Assembly: GCF_010119615.1 (NCBI RefSeq)
Contig: NZ_QOVG01000001.1
Location: 186,001-250,000 of the forward strand
Source of the DNA: Pseudoxanthomonas gei
GTDB lineage: Bacteria > Pseudomonadota > Gammaproteobacteria > Xanthomonadales > Xanthomonadaceae
Length of the DNA: 64,000 bases
Reading direction: 5' to 3'
Below the pieces are notes generated by a model. It worked only from the letters and a program-made list of their open reading frames with translations, was not told the DNA's origin and searched no databases. The stretch's first letter is position 1; each line of letters starts with the position of its first letter. Both the position numbers and the translations under genes were made by a program. Below are positions 35,641-44,510 of the stretch, piece after piece.

Positions 35641-37187
35641 CACAGGGGTCCGAAGAAACTGCTTTCAACCGTCTTGCGGGTCTTGCCGTCGGTGGTCTGG
35701 ATGATGAAGCGCAGATCGTGGCGGCCGTGGATGGTTTCCGGGGCGGTCACTTCCAGCGGCATCGACAGGACCTGCTCGGCGGCGGCGGTGATCGTGGCCG
35801 GTGTCGCTGGCGCCAGGGCGATGCCTGGCGTGGCCGACTCCAGCACGATGCGGTAATGCTGCACGGCATCGGTCTTGTTGACCAGCTTGAGCGTGTAGCC
35901 GTTCTCGATGCCGTCGGCGCCAACCCGGTACAGCGCATTGCGGTCGCGCAGCACTTCGGCGATCAGCGGGCTGCGGGTGCCGACGCCCCAGATGAAGGCG
36001 GCGATCAGCCCCAGCAACAGCAGGCCGTACATGATGATGCGCGGCCGCAGGACCCGCGACGGCTTGCCGTCGATGGCGTTCTGGGTGGAATAGCGGATCA
36101 GCCCGCGCCGGAATCCCATCAGGTCCATGACGTTGTCGCAGGCATCGATGCACAGGCCGCAGGCGATGCATTCGTATTGCAGGCCGTTGCGGATATCGAT
36201 GCCGACCGGGCACACCTGCACGCACATCGTACAATCGATGCAGTCGCCCAGCTGTTCGGCCGCGAACTTCGGCAACGGCTCGACCACCGTGCTGGACGCA
36301 TCGAAGGTGATGGTGCCGCGCGCCTGGGCGCGCGAATCGGCGGCGCTGGGGTGGTGGGCCGCGCGGAACACGTAGTCGTAAGCGGTGAACTTGTCCAGCA
36401 GGCCGCGGCCGCGTTCGATCACGTCACCCAGGCCGCGCTTGCGCGGGCCGCGCGGTTCGCCGCGCATCGGGTCGTAGGCGATGATCAGCGTGTTGCGGTC
36501 GAACATCGCGCTCTGGAAGCGCGCGTACGGGCACATGTACTTGCACATCTGCTCGCGCAGGATGCCGGCCCACATCCAGGTGGCGAAGGAATAGAACAGC
36601 ACCCAGAAGGTTTCCCAGCCATTCCACGAAAACGGCCACAGGCGCGCGCCCAGGCCGGTGATCGGGGTGAAGAAGCCGACGAAGGTGAAACCGGTCCACA
36701 ACGCGAACACCAGCCACAGCAGGTGCTTGCTGCCCTTGCGCAGCACCTTTTCGCGATTCCACGGGCCCGCATCCAGCTTCATCCGCTTGGTGCGGTCGCC
36801 TTCGGTCCAGCGCTCCATCCACAGGAAGGTTTCAGTCCACACCGTCTGCGGGCAGGCGAAGCCGCACCACAGGCGGCCGCCCAGCGCAGTGACGAAGAAC
36901 AGCACCAGGGCCAGGATCACCAGCAACATGGCCAGGAAACTGAAATCCTGCGGCCAGAAGGTCAGGCCGAAGATGTAGAACTTGCGCGCCGGCAGGTCGA
37001 ACAACACGGCCTGGCGGGCGTCCCAGTTCAACCACGGAAACAGGTAGTACATCCCCAGCAGCCAGAACACCGACGCCTTGCGCAGCTTGTCCATGCGCCC
37101 GGACACATCGCGCGGATAGACCTTGCGCTCCTTGGTGTAATGCGACCCGCCGTCATCCAGCAGGTCTATGTCGATTTTCCTGGTCAC
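35640..37187 (-). CDS. ccoG: cytochrome c oxidase accessory protein CcoG (ferredoxin-like)
   Basis: A 515-aa membrane protein with two [4Fe-4S] sites, CIDCTMCVQVCP (C316, 319, 322, 326) and CIACGLCIDAC (C340, 343, 346, 350), and a C-terminal Ig-like domain. CcoG reduces copper for oxidase assembly. Compared with the shortest homologues, about 50-65 extra residues lie between GEPRGPRKRG and GDCIDC. Starts at GTG 37187. Confidence 0.95.
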   Translation of the reverse strand: MTRKIDIDLLDDGGSHYTKERKVYPRDVSGRMDKLRKASVFWLLGMYYLFPWLNWDARQAVLFDLPARKFYIFGLTFWPQDFSFLAMLLVILALVLFFVTALGGRLWCGFACPQTVWTETFLWMERWTEGDRTKRMKLDAGPWNREKVLRKGSKHLLWLVFALWTGFTFVGFFTPITGLGARLWPFSWNGWETFWVLFYSFATWMWAGILREQMCKYMCPYARFQSAMFDRNTLIIAYDPMRGEPRGPRKRGLGDVIERGRGLLDKFTAYDYVFRAAHHPSAADSRAQARGTITFDASSTVVEPLPKFAAEQLGDCIDCTMCVQVCPVGIDIRNGLQYECIACGLCIDACDNVMDLMGFRRGLIRYSTQNAIDGKPSRVLRPRIIMYGLLLLGLIAAFIWGVGTRSPLIAEVLRDRNALYRVGADGIENGYTLKLVNKTDAVQHYRIVLESATPGIALAPATPATITAAAEQVLSMPLEVTAPETIHGRHDLRFIIQTTDGKTRKTVESSFFGPL

Positions 37188-37193
37188 GAACGT

Positions 37194-37490
37194 CTACTCG
37201 GGCGGCAATGCCCGGTTGAAGCGGCTGGCCGGGCGCAGCAGCAGCCAGGTGAACAGGCTGGACGAGGCCGTGGCCAGCCAGAACATGAAGAAGGCAATGG
37301 TGTAGCCCATGCTGCGGCTGATGTCGACGTCCGGGAAGGTGATGTCACGCAGGTCCAGTGGATCGACGAAAGCGAAGAACACCATCGAGGCCACGCATGC
37401 GGCGAAAAAGCTGGGCCAGGCAATGGCCCCGATCCGCTGGGCCAGCGGACGCGGGGGATGGTCGAACGGCGGTGGCGCGAACACGCTCAA
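37194..37490 (-). CDS. small two-helix membrane protein of the cbb3 cluster
   Basis: A 98-aa protein with two helices (about 24-44 and 61-85: PSFFAACVASMVFFAFV, MGYTIAFFMFWLATASSS). It sits between ccoP and ccoG, a place where xanthomonads carry a small unnamed membrane protein. The start is probably TTG 37490, overlapping the ccoP stop (TTGA); GTG 37484 is an alternative. Perhaps an assembly or stability factor; this is inferred from position only. Confidence 0.75.
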   Translation of the reverse strand: MSVFAPPPFDHPPRPLAQRIGAIAWPSFFAACVASMVFFAFVDPLDLRDITFPDVDISRSMGYTIAFFMFWLATASSSLFTWLLLRPASRFNRALPPE

Positions 37491-38449
37491 TGCGCGCTAC
37501 CGGCAGGTGCGGATGCGGGCACAGGCTTCTTGCCGCCTGGCGGGTTGGACAGCGACCAGACGTAGGCCGCGACCAGGCGCGCACGGGTTTCACCCAGCAT
37601 TGCGCGGTGCGCCGGCATGACTCCGTGGCGGCCCTTGGCGATGCTCTGGCGCAGGGCTTCCTTGCTGCTGCCGTACAGCCAGTAGCGGTCGGTCAGGTCG
37701 GGTGCGCCCAGTTCACGGTTGCCCTTGCCCTCGACGCCATGGCAGGCCACGCAGACGCCGTCATAGAGCTTCTTGCCCTGTGAGGCCAGGTAGTCGTTCT
37801 GCAGCGACTGGCCGGGCGTGCCCAGTGCGCGCACGTAGGCCACGGTGTAGTCGATGGCGTTGTCGCCGCCCATGCTGGTCAGCACCGGTCCCCATTCGGG
37901 CATCACACCTTCGCGTCCGTCCAGCACGGTCTGGAGGATGGTCTGCGGTTCGCCGCCCCAGTGCCAGATGTCGTCGGTCAGGTTGGGATAACCGATCGCA
38001 CCCTGGGCCGAGGAGCCATGGCAGGTGGCGCAGGTGTTGGCGAAGATCGAAGCGCCCAGCTTGCGTGCTTCGGGCTCCGCGGCCAGCCGATCGATCGGCT
38101 GGCCATCGTAGGGACGGAAGGTCTCGGCCAGGTTGGCGTCCGAGGCGGCCTTGTCGATCTCGTGTTCCTTTTGCGAAGTCCAGCCGCTGTAGCCGGCGTA
38201 GTGGCCCATGCCGCCGTACCACGCCACGTAGGCGATGGCGAAGACGATGGTCAGGTAGAAGCCCTGGATCCACCAGCGTGGCATCGGCTTGTTGTATTCG
38301 GTGATGTCGCCATCCCAGTAGTGGCTGGTTTCCTCCGGCTTGGGATCGCCCGGCCGGCGCCTGGCCGTGTACCAGAGCAGCCAGACCAGGCCAAGGATGT
38401 TGAGGGCCGACAGGGCGATGACGAACCATGACCACGCAGTCGAGATCAT
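37487..38449 (-). CDS. ccoP: cbb3-type cytochrome c oxidase subunit III (dihaem)
   Basis: A 320-aa membrane-bound dihaem c protein that passes electrons to CcoO/CcoN. Two helices (5-26, 61-79) and two haem c sites: CATCH (C140, C143, H144) and CVACH (C233, C236, H237), with the axial-type MPEWG and MPAHR. The IDEYNKPMPRWW-like region reads ITEYNKPMPRWW here. ATG 38449 overlaps the ccoQ stop. Confidence 0.96.
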   Translation of the reverse strand: MISTAWSWFVIALSALNILGLVWLLWYTARRRPGDPKPEETSHYWDGDITEYNKPMPRWWIQGFYLTIVFAIAYVAWYGGMGHYAGYSGWTSQKEHEIDKAASDANLAETFRPYDGQPIDRLAAEPEARKLGASIFANTCATCHGSSAQGAIGYPNLTDDIWHWGGEPQTILQTVLDGREGVMPEWGPVLTSMGGDNAIDYTVAYVRALGTPGQSLQNDYLASQGKKLYDGVCVACHGVEGKGNRELGAPDLTDRYWLYGSSKEALRQSIAKGRHGVMPAHRAMLGETRARLVAAYVWSLSNPPGGKKPVPASAPAGSAH

Positions 38450-38604
38450 GGGCGCTGCCCTTCGTGGTCGCCAGCGGCTTCCAGGTCATCCAGCGGCAGG
38501 CGTGCCGCCGCGTCGAAGCCGGCCTTGCGCGCCGGTCGCCATGCCCAGATCCAGCCGCCCACGAACAGCACCAGCAGGGCCAGGGTAATAATTCCCGAAA
38601 GCAT
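38446..38604 (-). CDS. ccoQ: cbb3-type oxidase small subunit CcoQ
   Basis: A 52-aa protein with one helix (MLSGIITLALLVLFVGGW) followed by AWRPARKAGFDAAARLPLDD, the typical CcoQ/FixQ pattern. It fills the gap between ccoO and ccoP, starting three bases after the ccoO stop and overlapping the ccoP start by ATGA. FixQ-type subunits stabilise CcoP in the complex. Confidence 0.92.
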   Translation of the reverse strand: MLSGIITLALLVLFVGGWIWAWRPARKAGFDAAARLPLDDLEAAGDHEGQRP

Positions 38605-38607
38605 GTC

Positions 38608-39222
38608 TCAGCCCCCCTTGGGTGCGTGCTTGCCGAGGCCTTGCAGGTAGGCGACCACGGCGTCCAGTTCGGTGCTGTCGACCACGTCCTTCGGCGCCTG
38701 CGCGATCTCCGCATCGGTATAGGGGTCGCCCATGCCCTGCAGGGTGCGCATCTTGTGGGCCAGCTGCGCGCCGTCGATGGAGTTGCGCGACAGCCACGGG
38801 AAGGCGGGCATGTTCGATTCGGGCACCACCGCACGCGGATCGTCCAGGTGGACGCGATGCCAGTCGTCGGAATAGCGACCGCCGATGCGCGCCAGGTCAG
38901 GCCCGGTGCGCTTGGAACCCCACAGGAACGGGCGGTCGTAGACCGATTCGCCGGCCAGCGAATAATGGCCGTAGCGTTCGGTCTCGAAGCGCAAGGTGCG
39001 CACCATCTGCGAATGGCAGTTGCCGCAGCCTTCGCGCACGTAGACGTCACGTCCGGCCAGTTGCAGGGCCGGGTAGGGCTTCACCCCGGGCAACGGGGTG
39101 ACCGCTTCGGCCTGGTGCATCAGCGGCACGATCTCGGCCAGCCCGCCCAGGGAAACCGCGACCGCAATCAATACGATCAGCAGGCCGACGTTCTTCTCGA
39201 TTTTTTCGTGTCCAAGGCTCAT
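38608..39222 (-). CDS. ccoO: cbb3-type cytochrome c oxidase subunit II (monohaem)
   Basis: A 204-aa membrane-anchored cytochrome c. N-terminal helix ([19 protein letters not shown]), haem site CGNCH (C66, C69, H70), and the CcoO stretches [22 protein letters not shown] and [21 protein letters not shown] precedes the ATG. Ten bases separate the ccoN stop from its start. Confidence 0.96.
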   Translation of the reverse strand: MSLGHEKIEKNVGLLIVLIAVAVSLGGLAEIVPLMHQAEAVTPLPGVKPYPALQLAGRDVYVREGCGNCHSQMVRTLRFETERYGHYSLAGESVYDRPFLWGSKRTGPDLARIGGRYSDDWHRVHLDDPRAVVPESNMPAFPWLSRNSIDGAQLAHKMRTLQGMGDPYTDAEIAQAPKDVVDSTELDAVVAYLQGLGKHAPKGG

Positions 39223-39232
39223 CCGTGTCTCC

Positions 39233-40708
39233 TCAAGCCCGCGCCGCTGCGGCTTCGGGGGCCAGCACCGGCATCGGTGCGGCTTCCCGGCCCAGTTCCC
39301 AGGTACGCCAGAAATTCCATGCCATCACGAACATGCCCGCCAGCACCAGCAACCCACCAGCCAGCCGGCCGAGGTAATAGGGATAGGTGGCGTTGAGCGC
39401 TTCGACGAAGGCATAGGTGAGGGTGCCGTCGGCATTGGTGGCCCGCCACATCAGGCCCTGGGTGACGCCGGCGATCCACATCGCGCAGATGTAGAACACC
39501 ACGCCTATGGTGTGCATCCAGAAGTGCAGGTCGATCAGCCGGGTCGAGAACATGCCCTGCAGGCCCAGCGTGCGCGGATACATCGAGTACAGCGAGCCGA
39601 TGGTGATCATTGCCACCCAGCCCAGCGCACCAGCGTGCACATGGCCCACGGTCCAGTCGGTGTAGTGGCTCAGCGAATTGACGGTCTTGATCGAAAGCAG
39701 TGGGCCTTCGAAGGTCGCGATCATGTAGAAGCTCAGCGCGACGATCAGGAACTTCAGGATCGGGTCGGTGCGCAGCTTATGCCACACGCCCGACAGGGTC
39801 ATGATGCCGTTGATAGCACCACCCCACGACGGCGCCAGCAGCACGATCGAGAACACCATGCCCACCGACTGCACCCAGTCGGGCAGGGCGGTGTAGTGGA
39901 GGTGATGCGGGCCGGCCCACATGTACACCGAGATCAGCGCCCAGAAGTGCACGATCGAAAGGCGGTAGGAATAGATCGGGCGCCCGGCCTGCTTGGGCAC
40001 GAAGTAATACATCATGCCCAGGTAGCTGGTGGTCAGCATGAAGCCGACCGCGTTGTGGCCGTACCACCATTGCGCCATCGCATCGACCGCGCCGGTGTAG
40101 ATCGAGTAGGACTTGGTCAGGCTGACCGGGATCGCCAGGTTGTTGACGATGTGCAGCAGGGCGATGGTGACGATGTAGGCGGCGAAGAACCAGTTGGCCA
40201 CGTAGATGTGCTTGACCTTGCGCTTGGCGATCGTGCCGAAGAACAGCACCGCATAGGCCACCCAGACGATGGTGATCAGCAGGTCCACCGGCCATTCCAT
40301 CTCGGCGTATTCCTTGCCCTGGGTCATGCCGCCGGCCAGCGTCACCACCGCCAGCACCAGGCAAAGCTGCCAGCCCCAGAACACGAACGCGGCCAGCTTG
40401 TCCGACATCAGCCGCACGTGGCAGGTGCGCTGGACGATGTACAGGCTGGTGGCGAACAGTGCCGAACCACCGAAAGCGAAGATCACGCCATTGGTGTGGA
40501 TGGGTCGCAGGCGACCGAAGCTGAGCCAGGCGGTATCGAAGTTCAGTGCCGGCCAATACAGCTGCGCGGCGATCAGTGCGCCCACCGCCATGCCGACGAT
40601 GCCCCAGAAGATCGAGGCGATGGTGAACTGGCGCACCACCTTGTCGTTGTAGAAGCCGGCCAGGCCGGTGTCACCGCTGGCTGCCGGCCGAATGCCTTGC
40701 TCGCTCAT
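39233..40708 (-). CDS. ccoN: cbb3-type cytochrome c oxidase subunit I
   Basis: The 491-aa catalytic subunit with about 12 helices, haem b and the haem b3-CuB oxygen-reducing centre. Diagnostic stretches: [73 protein letters not shown] 40708 gives MSEQGIRP; the frame is open further upstream but that part has no homologous character and covers the promoter. A perfect FNR box lies 55 bp upstream. Confidence 0.96.
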   Translation of the reverse strand: MSEQGIRPAASGDTGLAGFYNDKVVRQFTIASIFWGIVGMAVGALIAAQLYWPALNFDTAWLSFGRLRPIHTNGVIFAFGGSALFATSLYIVQRTCHVRLMSDKLAAFVFWGWQLCLVLAVVTLAGGMTQGKEYAEMEWPVDLLITIVWVAYAVLFFGTIAKRKVKHIYVANWFFAAYIVTIALLHIVNNLAIPVSLTKSYSIYTGAVDAMAQWWYGHNAVGFMLTTSYLGMMYYFVPKQAGRPIYSYRLSIVHFWALISVYMWAGPHHLHYTALPDWVQSVGMVFSIVLLAPSWGGAINGIMTLSGVWHKLRTDPILKFLIVALSFYMIATFEGPLLSIKTVNSLSHYTDWTVGHVHAGALGWVAMITIGSLYSMYPRTLGLQGMFSTRLIDLHFWMHTIGVVFYICAMWIAGVTQGLMWRATNADGTLTYAFVEALNATYPYYLGRLAGGLLVLAGMFVMAWNFWRTWELGREAAPMPVLAPEAAAARA

Positions 40709-40762
40709 GATCTGCCTTTGAATGTTCTGGGGTGCATTTTCCGGACACGGGCGCCGGATGAC

Positions 40763-40776
40763 TTGATCTGGATCAA
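40763..40776 (-). promoter_or_regulatory. FNR box of the ccoNOQP operon
   Basis: TTGATCTGGATCAA is a perfect FNR/Anr palindrome (TTGAT-N4-ATCAA), 55 bp before the ccoN start. It predicts induction of the high-affinity oxidase when oxygen falls. Identical in sequence to the box at 47311. Confidence 0.88.
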
Positions 40777-40963
40777 ACCAGCTCCGGTATCGCCATGCCT
40801 GCCGCACAGGGTACGCGCCCATCCCGCTTCGTGCCTGTCGCAGGACACGAGCGGAGCCGGTGGATTCGGGACCGCAACAGCAACGCAAGTCGCGAAGCCC
40901 GTGGCAATCCAGACATTGAGAGCTTCGCGACTCGCTTCGCTCATGCAGTGAAAGCCATCACGC

Positions 40964-41293
40964 TCATTCCTGCCGCGGAACGGCCGCGGCCTGTTGCAGC
41001 CAGGCCCAGCGCAGCATCACCGCGATCGTCATGACCATCAGGAATCCGCCATACGCCATCATCGTGGCCAGGATCTGCTGCCACATGTGGCCGTAGCCGG
41101 GTTCGGCGTTGTGCACGCTCCATTGCATGCCGGCAGTGGCGACGCCGGTGGCAAGCAGCAGGGAGGCGATGTCGAAGGCCTTGCGGGCGCCGCCGCGCGG
41201 CTGCCGCGGGAACATCCAGAACAGCACAGCCAGGATAGAGAACCACGGGATGAACAGGATCATCGCCAGGTTGAGTTCCACTACGGGATTCAC
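40964..41293 (-). CDS. small membrane protein beside the cbb3 operon
   Basis: A 109-aa protein with three hydrophobic segments (LAMILFIPWFSILAVLFWMF, IASLLLATGVATAGM, ATMMAYGGFLMVMTIAVML). I chose GTG 41293, with AGAGG eight bases before; an ATG at 41326 or 41329 would add a polar 11-12-residue head. No family recognised. It lies upstream of ccoN on the same strand and divergent from the MocR gene, so the direct repeats at 41341-41386 may control it. Confidence 0.65.
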   Translation of the reverse strand: MNPVVELNLAMILFIPWFSILAVLFWMFPRQPRGGARKAFDIASLLLATGVATAGMQWSVHNAEPGYGHMWQQILATMMAYGGFLMVMTIAVMLRWAWLQQAAAVPRQE

Positions 41294-41340
41294 GGCCGCG
41301 CCTCTAGGCTCATTGGACCCGCCCATCATCGGCGGACCGT

Positions 41341-41386
41341 ATCAGTTTTAGTAGAATCAGTTCCCGTGTAAAAAACCAGATCAGTT
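41341..41386 (+). promoter_or_regulatory. putative MocR operator (three ATCAGTT direct repeats)
   Basis: ATCAGTT occurs at 41341-41347, 41356-41362 and 41380-41386, in the same orientation, spaced 15 and 24 bp start to start, in the short region between the divergent genes 41293 (minus) and 41392 (plus). MocR/GabR-type regulators are known to bind direct repeats near their own promoters, so this is a probable autoregulatory site. Confidence 0.55.
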
Positions 41387-41391
41387 CAGGC

Positions 41392-42798
41392 ATGAAGCGC
41401 TACGAGTCGCTGGCGGGGGATATCGCCCGCTCCATCCACGAGGGCCTGCTGAAGCCAGGCCAGCGGCTGCCTTCGGTGCGCCAGGCTGCGGCCACCCGCC
41501 AGGTCAGCCCGTCCACGGTGTTCCAGGCCTATTACCTGCTGGAGGCGCGCGGGCTGGTGCAGTCGCGGCCGCGATCCGGTTATTACGTCGCCACGCATGC
41601 CAGGCCGCTGCCGCTGGAACCGGAAACCGCCTCACGTCCCGATGGCGAATCACGCGACGTGGATGTAAGCGAGCTGGTATTCGAAGTCCTGCAATCGGCC
41701 ATGGCCCTCAACGTGGTCCCCCTGGGATCCGCATTCCCCAGTCCGCTGCTGTTCCCATTGGACCGGATCGGCCGCGCGGTGGCCTCTGCAGCGGTGCACC
41801 TGGATCCGTGGAGCACGGTCGACGACCTGACTCCGGGCAACGCGGCGCTGCGGCGGCAGATCGCGCTGCGCTACCAGATGGCCGGCATGGACGTGGGCAT
41901 CGACGAGATCGTCATCACCAACGGCGCGCTGGAGGCATTGAACCTGTGCGTGGCGGCGGTGACCCGGCCCGGCGACGCGGTGCTGGTCGAATCGCCGTGC
42001 TTTTATGCCACCTTGCAGGCGCTGGAGCGCAACGGCCTGCGCGCCGTCGAAGTACAGACCCACCCACGCGACGGCATCGACCTCGATGCGCTGGAAATGG
42101 CGATCGCGCGACATGCGCCGCGCGCCTGCTGGCTGATGCCGACCTTCCACAACCCGCTCGGCAGCAGCATGCCGGAGGAGCGCAAGCGCGCACTGGTGAC
42201 GCTGCTGGCGCGGCATGCCATTCCTCTGATCGAGGACGATGTCTACGCCGAGCTGCATTACGCCAGCCAGCGCGCCTTGCCGGCCAAGGCCTTCGATCGC
42301 GAAGGACTGGTGATGCATTGCTCTTCGTTTTCCAAGAGCCTGGCGCCCGGCTATCGCATCGGCTGGGTGGCGGCCGGGCGCGAGGCTCGCAAGGTGGCCC
42401 GGCTGAAGTTGACCACGACCCTGAACAGCAACGTGCCGACCCAGATCGGTCTTGCCCACTACCTGGAACGCGGCGGATTCGATCGCCACCTGCGACGCCT
42501 GCGCGCCACGCTTGCCGCCCAGCAGCAACAGTACGTCGCCGCCATCGGCGAGGCTTTTCCGCCGGGTACGCGGGTCACGCGCCCGGCCGGCGGTTATTTC
42601 CTCTGGATCGAACTGGACCACGGCGTGGATGCGATCCAGCTGCAGCGCGCCGCATCGCAACTGGGCATCAGCATTGCACCGGGGCCGATGTTCTCGGCCA
42701 GCCGTGGTTTCCGCCATTGCCTGCGACTGAACTACGGCCACCCGCTGGATGCGCGCATGCAGGCCGGCCTGGCCACGCTGGGACGACTGGCCGCCTAG
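41392..42798 (+). CDS. MocR-type transcription regulator (GntR HTH fused to PLP aminotransferase fold)
   Basis: A 468-aa protein. Residues 1-70 are a GntR winged helix (GLLKPGQRLPSVRQAAATRQVSPSTVFQAY region, quoted by parts); 90-460 are a class-I aminotransferase fold with PLP features: ITNGALEALNLCV, PTFHNPLG, IEDDVYAEL and the Schiff-base Lys in SSFSKSLAPGYRIGW (K315). MocR proteins bind PLP or an aldimine and act as regulators, not transaminases. The target is not certain; direct repeats lie just upstream of its ATG. Confidence 0.93.
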   Translation: MKRYESLAGDIARSIHEGLLKPGQRLPSVRQAAATRQVSPSTVFQAYYLLEARGLVQSRPRSGYYVATHARPLPLEPETASRPDGESRDVDVSELVFEVLQSAMALNVVPLGSAFPSPLLFPLDRIGRAVASAAVHLDPWSTVDDLTPGNAALRRQIALRYQMAGMDVGIDEIVITNGALEALNLCVAAVTRPGDAVLVESPCFYATLQALERNGLRAVEVQTHPRDGIDLDALEMAIARHAPRACWLMPTFHNPLGSSMPEERKRALVTLLARHAIPLIEDDVYAELHYASQRALPAKAFDREGLVMHCSSFSKSLAPGYRIGWVAAGREARKVARLKLTTTLNSNVPTQIGLAHYLERGGFDRHLRRLRATLAAQQQQYVAAIGEAFPPGTRVTRPAGGYFLWIELDHGVDAIQLQRAASQLGISIAPGPMFSASRGFRHCLRLNYGHPLDARMQAGLATLGRLAA

Positions 42799-43328
42799 AG
42801 CGTGGCCACGACCTCGTCGCTGTACTGCTTGAGGAATTCCGCTGCCTTCGCGTTCTGCTCGCGCGAGAACGAATGCACCACCACCGCAGTGCGGCCCAGC
42901 TCAAGCGCTGCGTAGACACGGGTGATGTAGGGATCGTGGTCGGGCCGCAGGGTAAACAGGCCGCCGAGGAACAGGCCTGCCACGGCGCCGAAGGACACGA
43001 TCACCGCCCCGGCCATCACCGCGGAATTGACGATGTACGGGATGCCCCGGGCATACAGCACCGCGAACAGCACCGCGCCGGCCACCGCGCCCAGCAGCCC
43101 CAGGCGCAGGTGCGCGCGCAGCATGGTGCGGAAGATGCCGCGGCTTTCCGGTTCCAGCTTGCTGCCGGGGCGTGGGTCGCCCGGGGCGATCACCTGCACC
43201 TGCGCGTCCGCCAGCTCCAGGGACTGGCGCAGACGGGCGGCGGCCTCACGCGCCGATGCGGGGTCGGCAAAGATCGCCGCCACCTTGCTGTTGGACAGTT
43301 CCGCGGAAAACGGGCTCTCGTTGGCCAT
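42795..43328 (-). CDS. membrane-hairpin stress-type protein, unassigned
   Basis: A 177-aa protein. A cytosolic N-terminal alpha/beta part (KVAAIFADPASAREAAARLRQ, ADAQVQVIAPGD) is followed by two helices (about 76-95, 100-125) rich in Gly/Ala and a C-terminal domain (GRTAVVVHSFSREQNAKAAEFL). The arrangement resembles general-stress membrane proteins with a glycine-zipper hairpin; xanthomonads carry many copies of such proteins, sometimes misannotated as RibA. Its stop overlaps the MocR stop tail to tail. Function unknown. Confidence 0.75.
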   Translation of the reverse strand: MANESPFSAELSNSKVAAIFADPASAREAAARLRQSLELADAQVQVIAPGDPRPGSKLEPESRGIFRTMLRAHLRLGLLGAVAGAVLFAVLYARGIPYIVNSAVMAGAVIVSFGAVAGLFLGGLFTLRPDHDPYITRVYAALELGRTAVVVHSFSREQNAKAAEFLKQYSDEVVATL

Positions 43329-43438
43329 GGCGACTTGCTCCGTGTGGGTCCAGGCATTCTGTCGCGGCCCGGGTTGCGACCGCGTGCAGGCAGGCCCTGC
43401 GGACCTTCGCAGCGCAACGCCTGCGCCGCATGCGGCGG

Positions 43439-43897
43439 TCAGGGAGTGACCACCAGCTTGCCTTTCATGATCCCCGAGTGGCCCGGGAATGAGCAGAAGA
43501 AGCTGTAGTCGCCACCGGCCTTGAGCCTGGCGCCAGCGAACTTGGCCGTGGTCTTGCCGCCGCCGCCCACCAGTGGCGTGGCCGCGATGACGCGGGCATC
43601 GCCCTTGGGCAGGTAGCCGCCAGCCACGCCGGCCTTCATGCCGGCCGTGGCGATGGCAGCCAGGTCGGCGGTCTTGCTGATCACCACGTTGTGGCCCATC
43701 GCGGCGACCGGCAGCTTGCCGGTGTGGCTCAGCTGGATGTTGATGGTGGCGCAGGAAGCGGACACGGTCGCGGTTTTCAGGTCGTACTGCATCTGGTCGT
43801 TTGCCTGCAGCTTCAGCGTGCAGTTGGGGGCCGCGCTGGCGTGGGCGGCGACGCCAAGCAGGGCCAGGCCAAGGGCGAGGGCAGGGAGGTGCTTCAT
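43439..43897 (-). CDS. azurin
   Basis: A 152-aa periplasmic blue copper protein with a signal peptide ending ASA. Type 1 copper ligands are present: MGHNVV (H69) and FFCSFPGHSGIM (C135, H140, M144); a structural disulfide (C26/C49) is likely. Azurin donates electrons to nitrite reductase and cbb3-type oxidases, which fits the neighbourhood. GGAG lies before ATG 43897. It is 37 bp downstream of the SCO gene and probably in the same transcript. Confidence 0.94.
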   Translation of the reverse strand: MKHLPALALGLALLGVAAHASAAPNCTLKLQANDQMQYDLKTATVSASCATINIQLSHTGKLPVAAMGHNVVISKTADLAAIATAGMKAGVAGGYLPKGDARVIAATPLVGGGGKTTAKFAGARLKAGGDYSFFCSFPGHSGIMKGKLVVTP

Positions 43898-43934
43898 GTG
43901 GTTTGCTCCATGGAGTGGCTTAAGGGTTGTGGCT

Positions 43935-44510
43935 TCAGGGGCCGGCGGTGGCGTGGCGCACGGCGGCGAAGAATTCGGGATCGGGCTGGCTGCCCATTTT
44001 TTCGGTGCGCGCGAGGATGCGGCCGTTTGCGTCGAGCAGGACCAGCGCACTGGTGTGGTTGAACTCGCCGTCGGCCAGGGCGCGATAGCGGATTCCCAGC
44101 ACGCCAGCGACTTCCCGCACGTCGGCAGGGGACGGACTGGCCAGCGTCCAGCGTGCGCGATCCAGCTTGCGTTTGGCGACGATGGAAGTCAGCGCTGCCG
44201 GCGTGTCGCGCTTCGGATCCATGCTGACCAGCAGGATGCCAAGGCGCGCGCGTTCGGCCGGGGTCAGCTGCCGTTCCACTGCCTTGCCGCTGTCGACGAT
44301 CAGCGGGCAGATGTACTGGCAGGAGGTGTAGAACATGGCGACCAGCTGCACCTTGCCGCGACGGCTGGCCCAGGCGAATTGCCTGCCGTCCTGGTCGGTC
44401 AGCTGCACCGGCAGCTGGTAGACCGAATCACGCGGCAACGGCACGGGCTTGCTGGCGGCGAGCACGGGCGTGCACGCAACGAGCAGCAGCAGACACAGCA
44501 GTCTTTTCAT
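43935..44510 (-). CDS. SCO1/SenC-family copper chaperone or thiol reductase
   Basis: A 191-aa exported thioredoxin-fold protein (signal peptide ending VLAAS). Copper/redox site SCQYIC (C64, C68) and the distal His in FNHTS (H152). SCO proteins load CuA or act as disulfide reductases; beside nirK and cbb3 genes, where CuA is absent, a role in delivering copper to nitrite reductase or oxidase is more likely. ATG overlaps the nirV stop (ATGA). Confidence 0.9.
   Translation of the reverse strand: MKRLLCLLLLVACTPVLAASKPVPLPRDSVYQLPVQLTDQDGRQFAWASRRGKVQLVAMFYTSCQYICPLIVDSGKAVERQLTPAERARLGILLVSMDPKRDTPAALTSIVAKRKLDRARWTLASPSPADVREVAGVLGIRYRALADGEFNHTSALVLLDANGRILARTEKMGSQPDPEFFAAVRHATAGP

Noticed and set aside
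39098-40951. 617-codon plus-strand frame opposite ccoN
   Set aside because: Shadow of ccoN and ccoO with no domain character; the minus-strand genes and FNR box are decisive.
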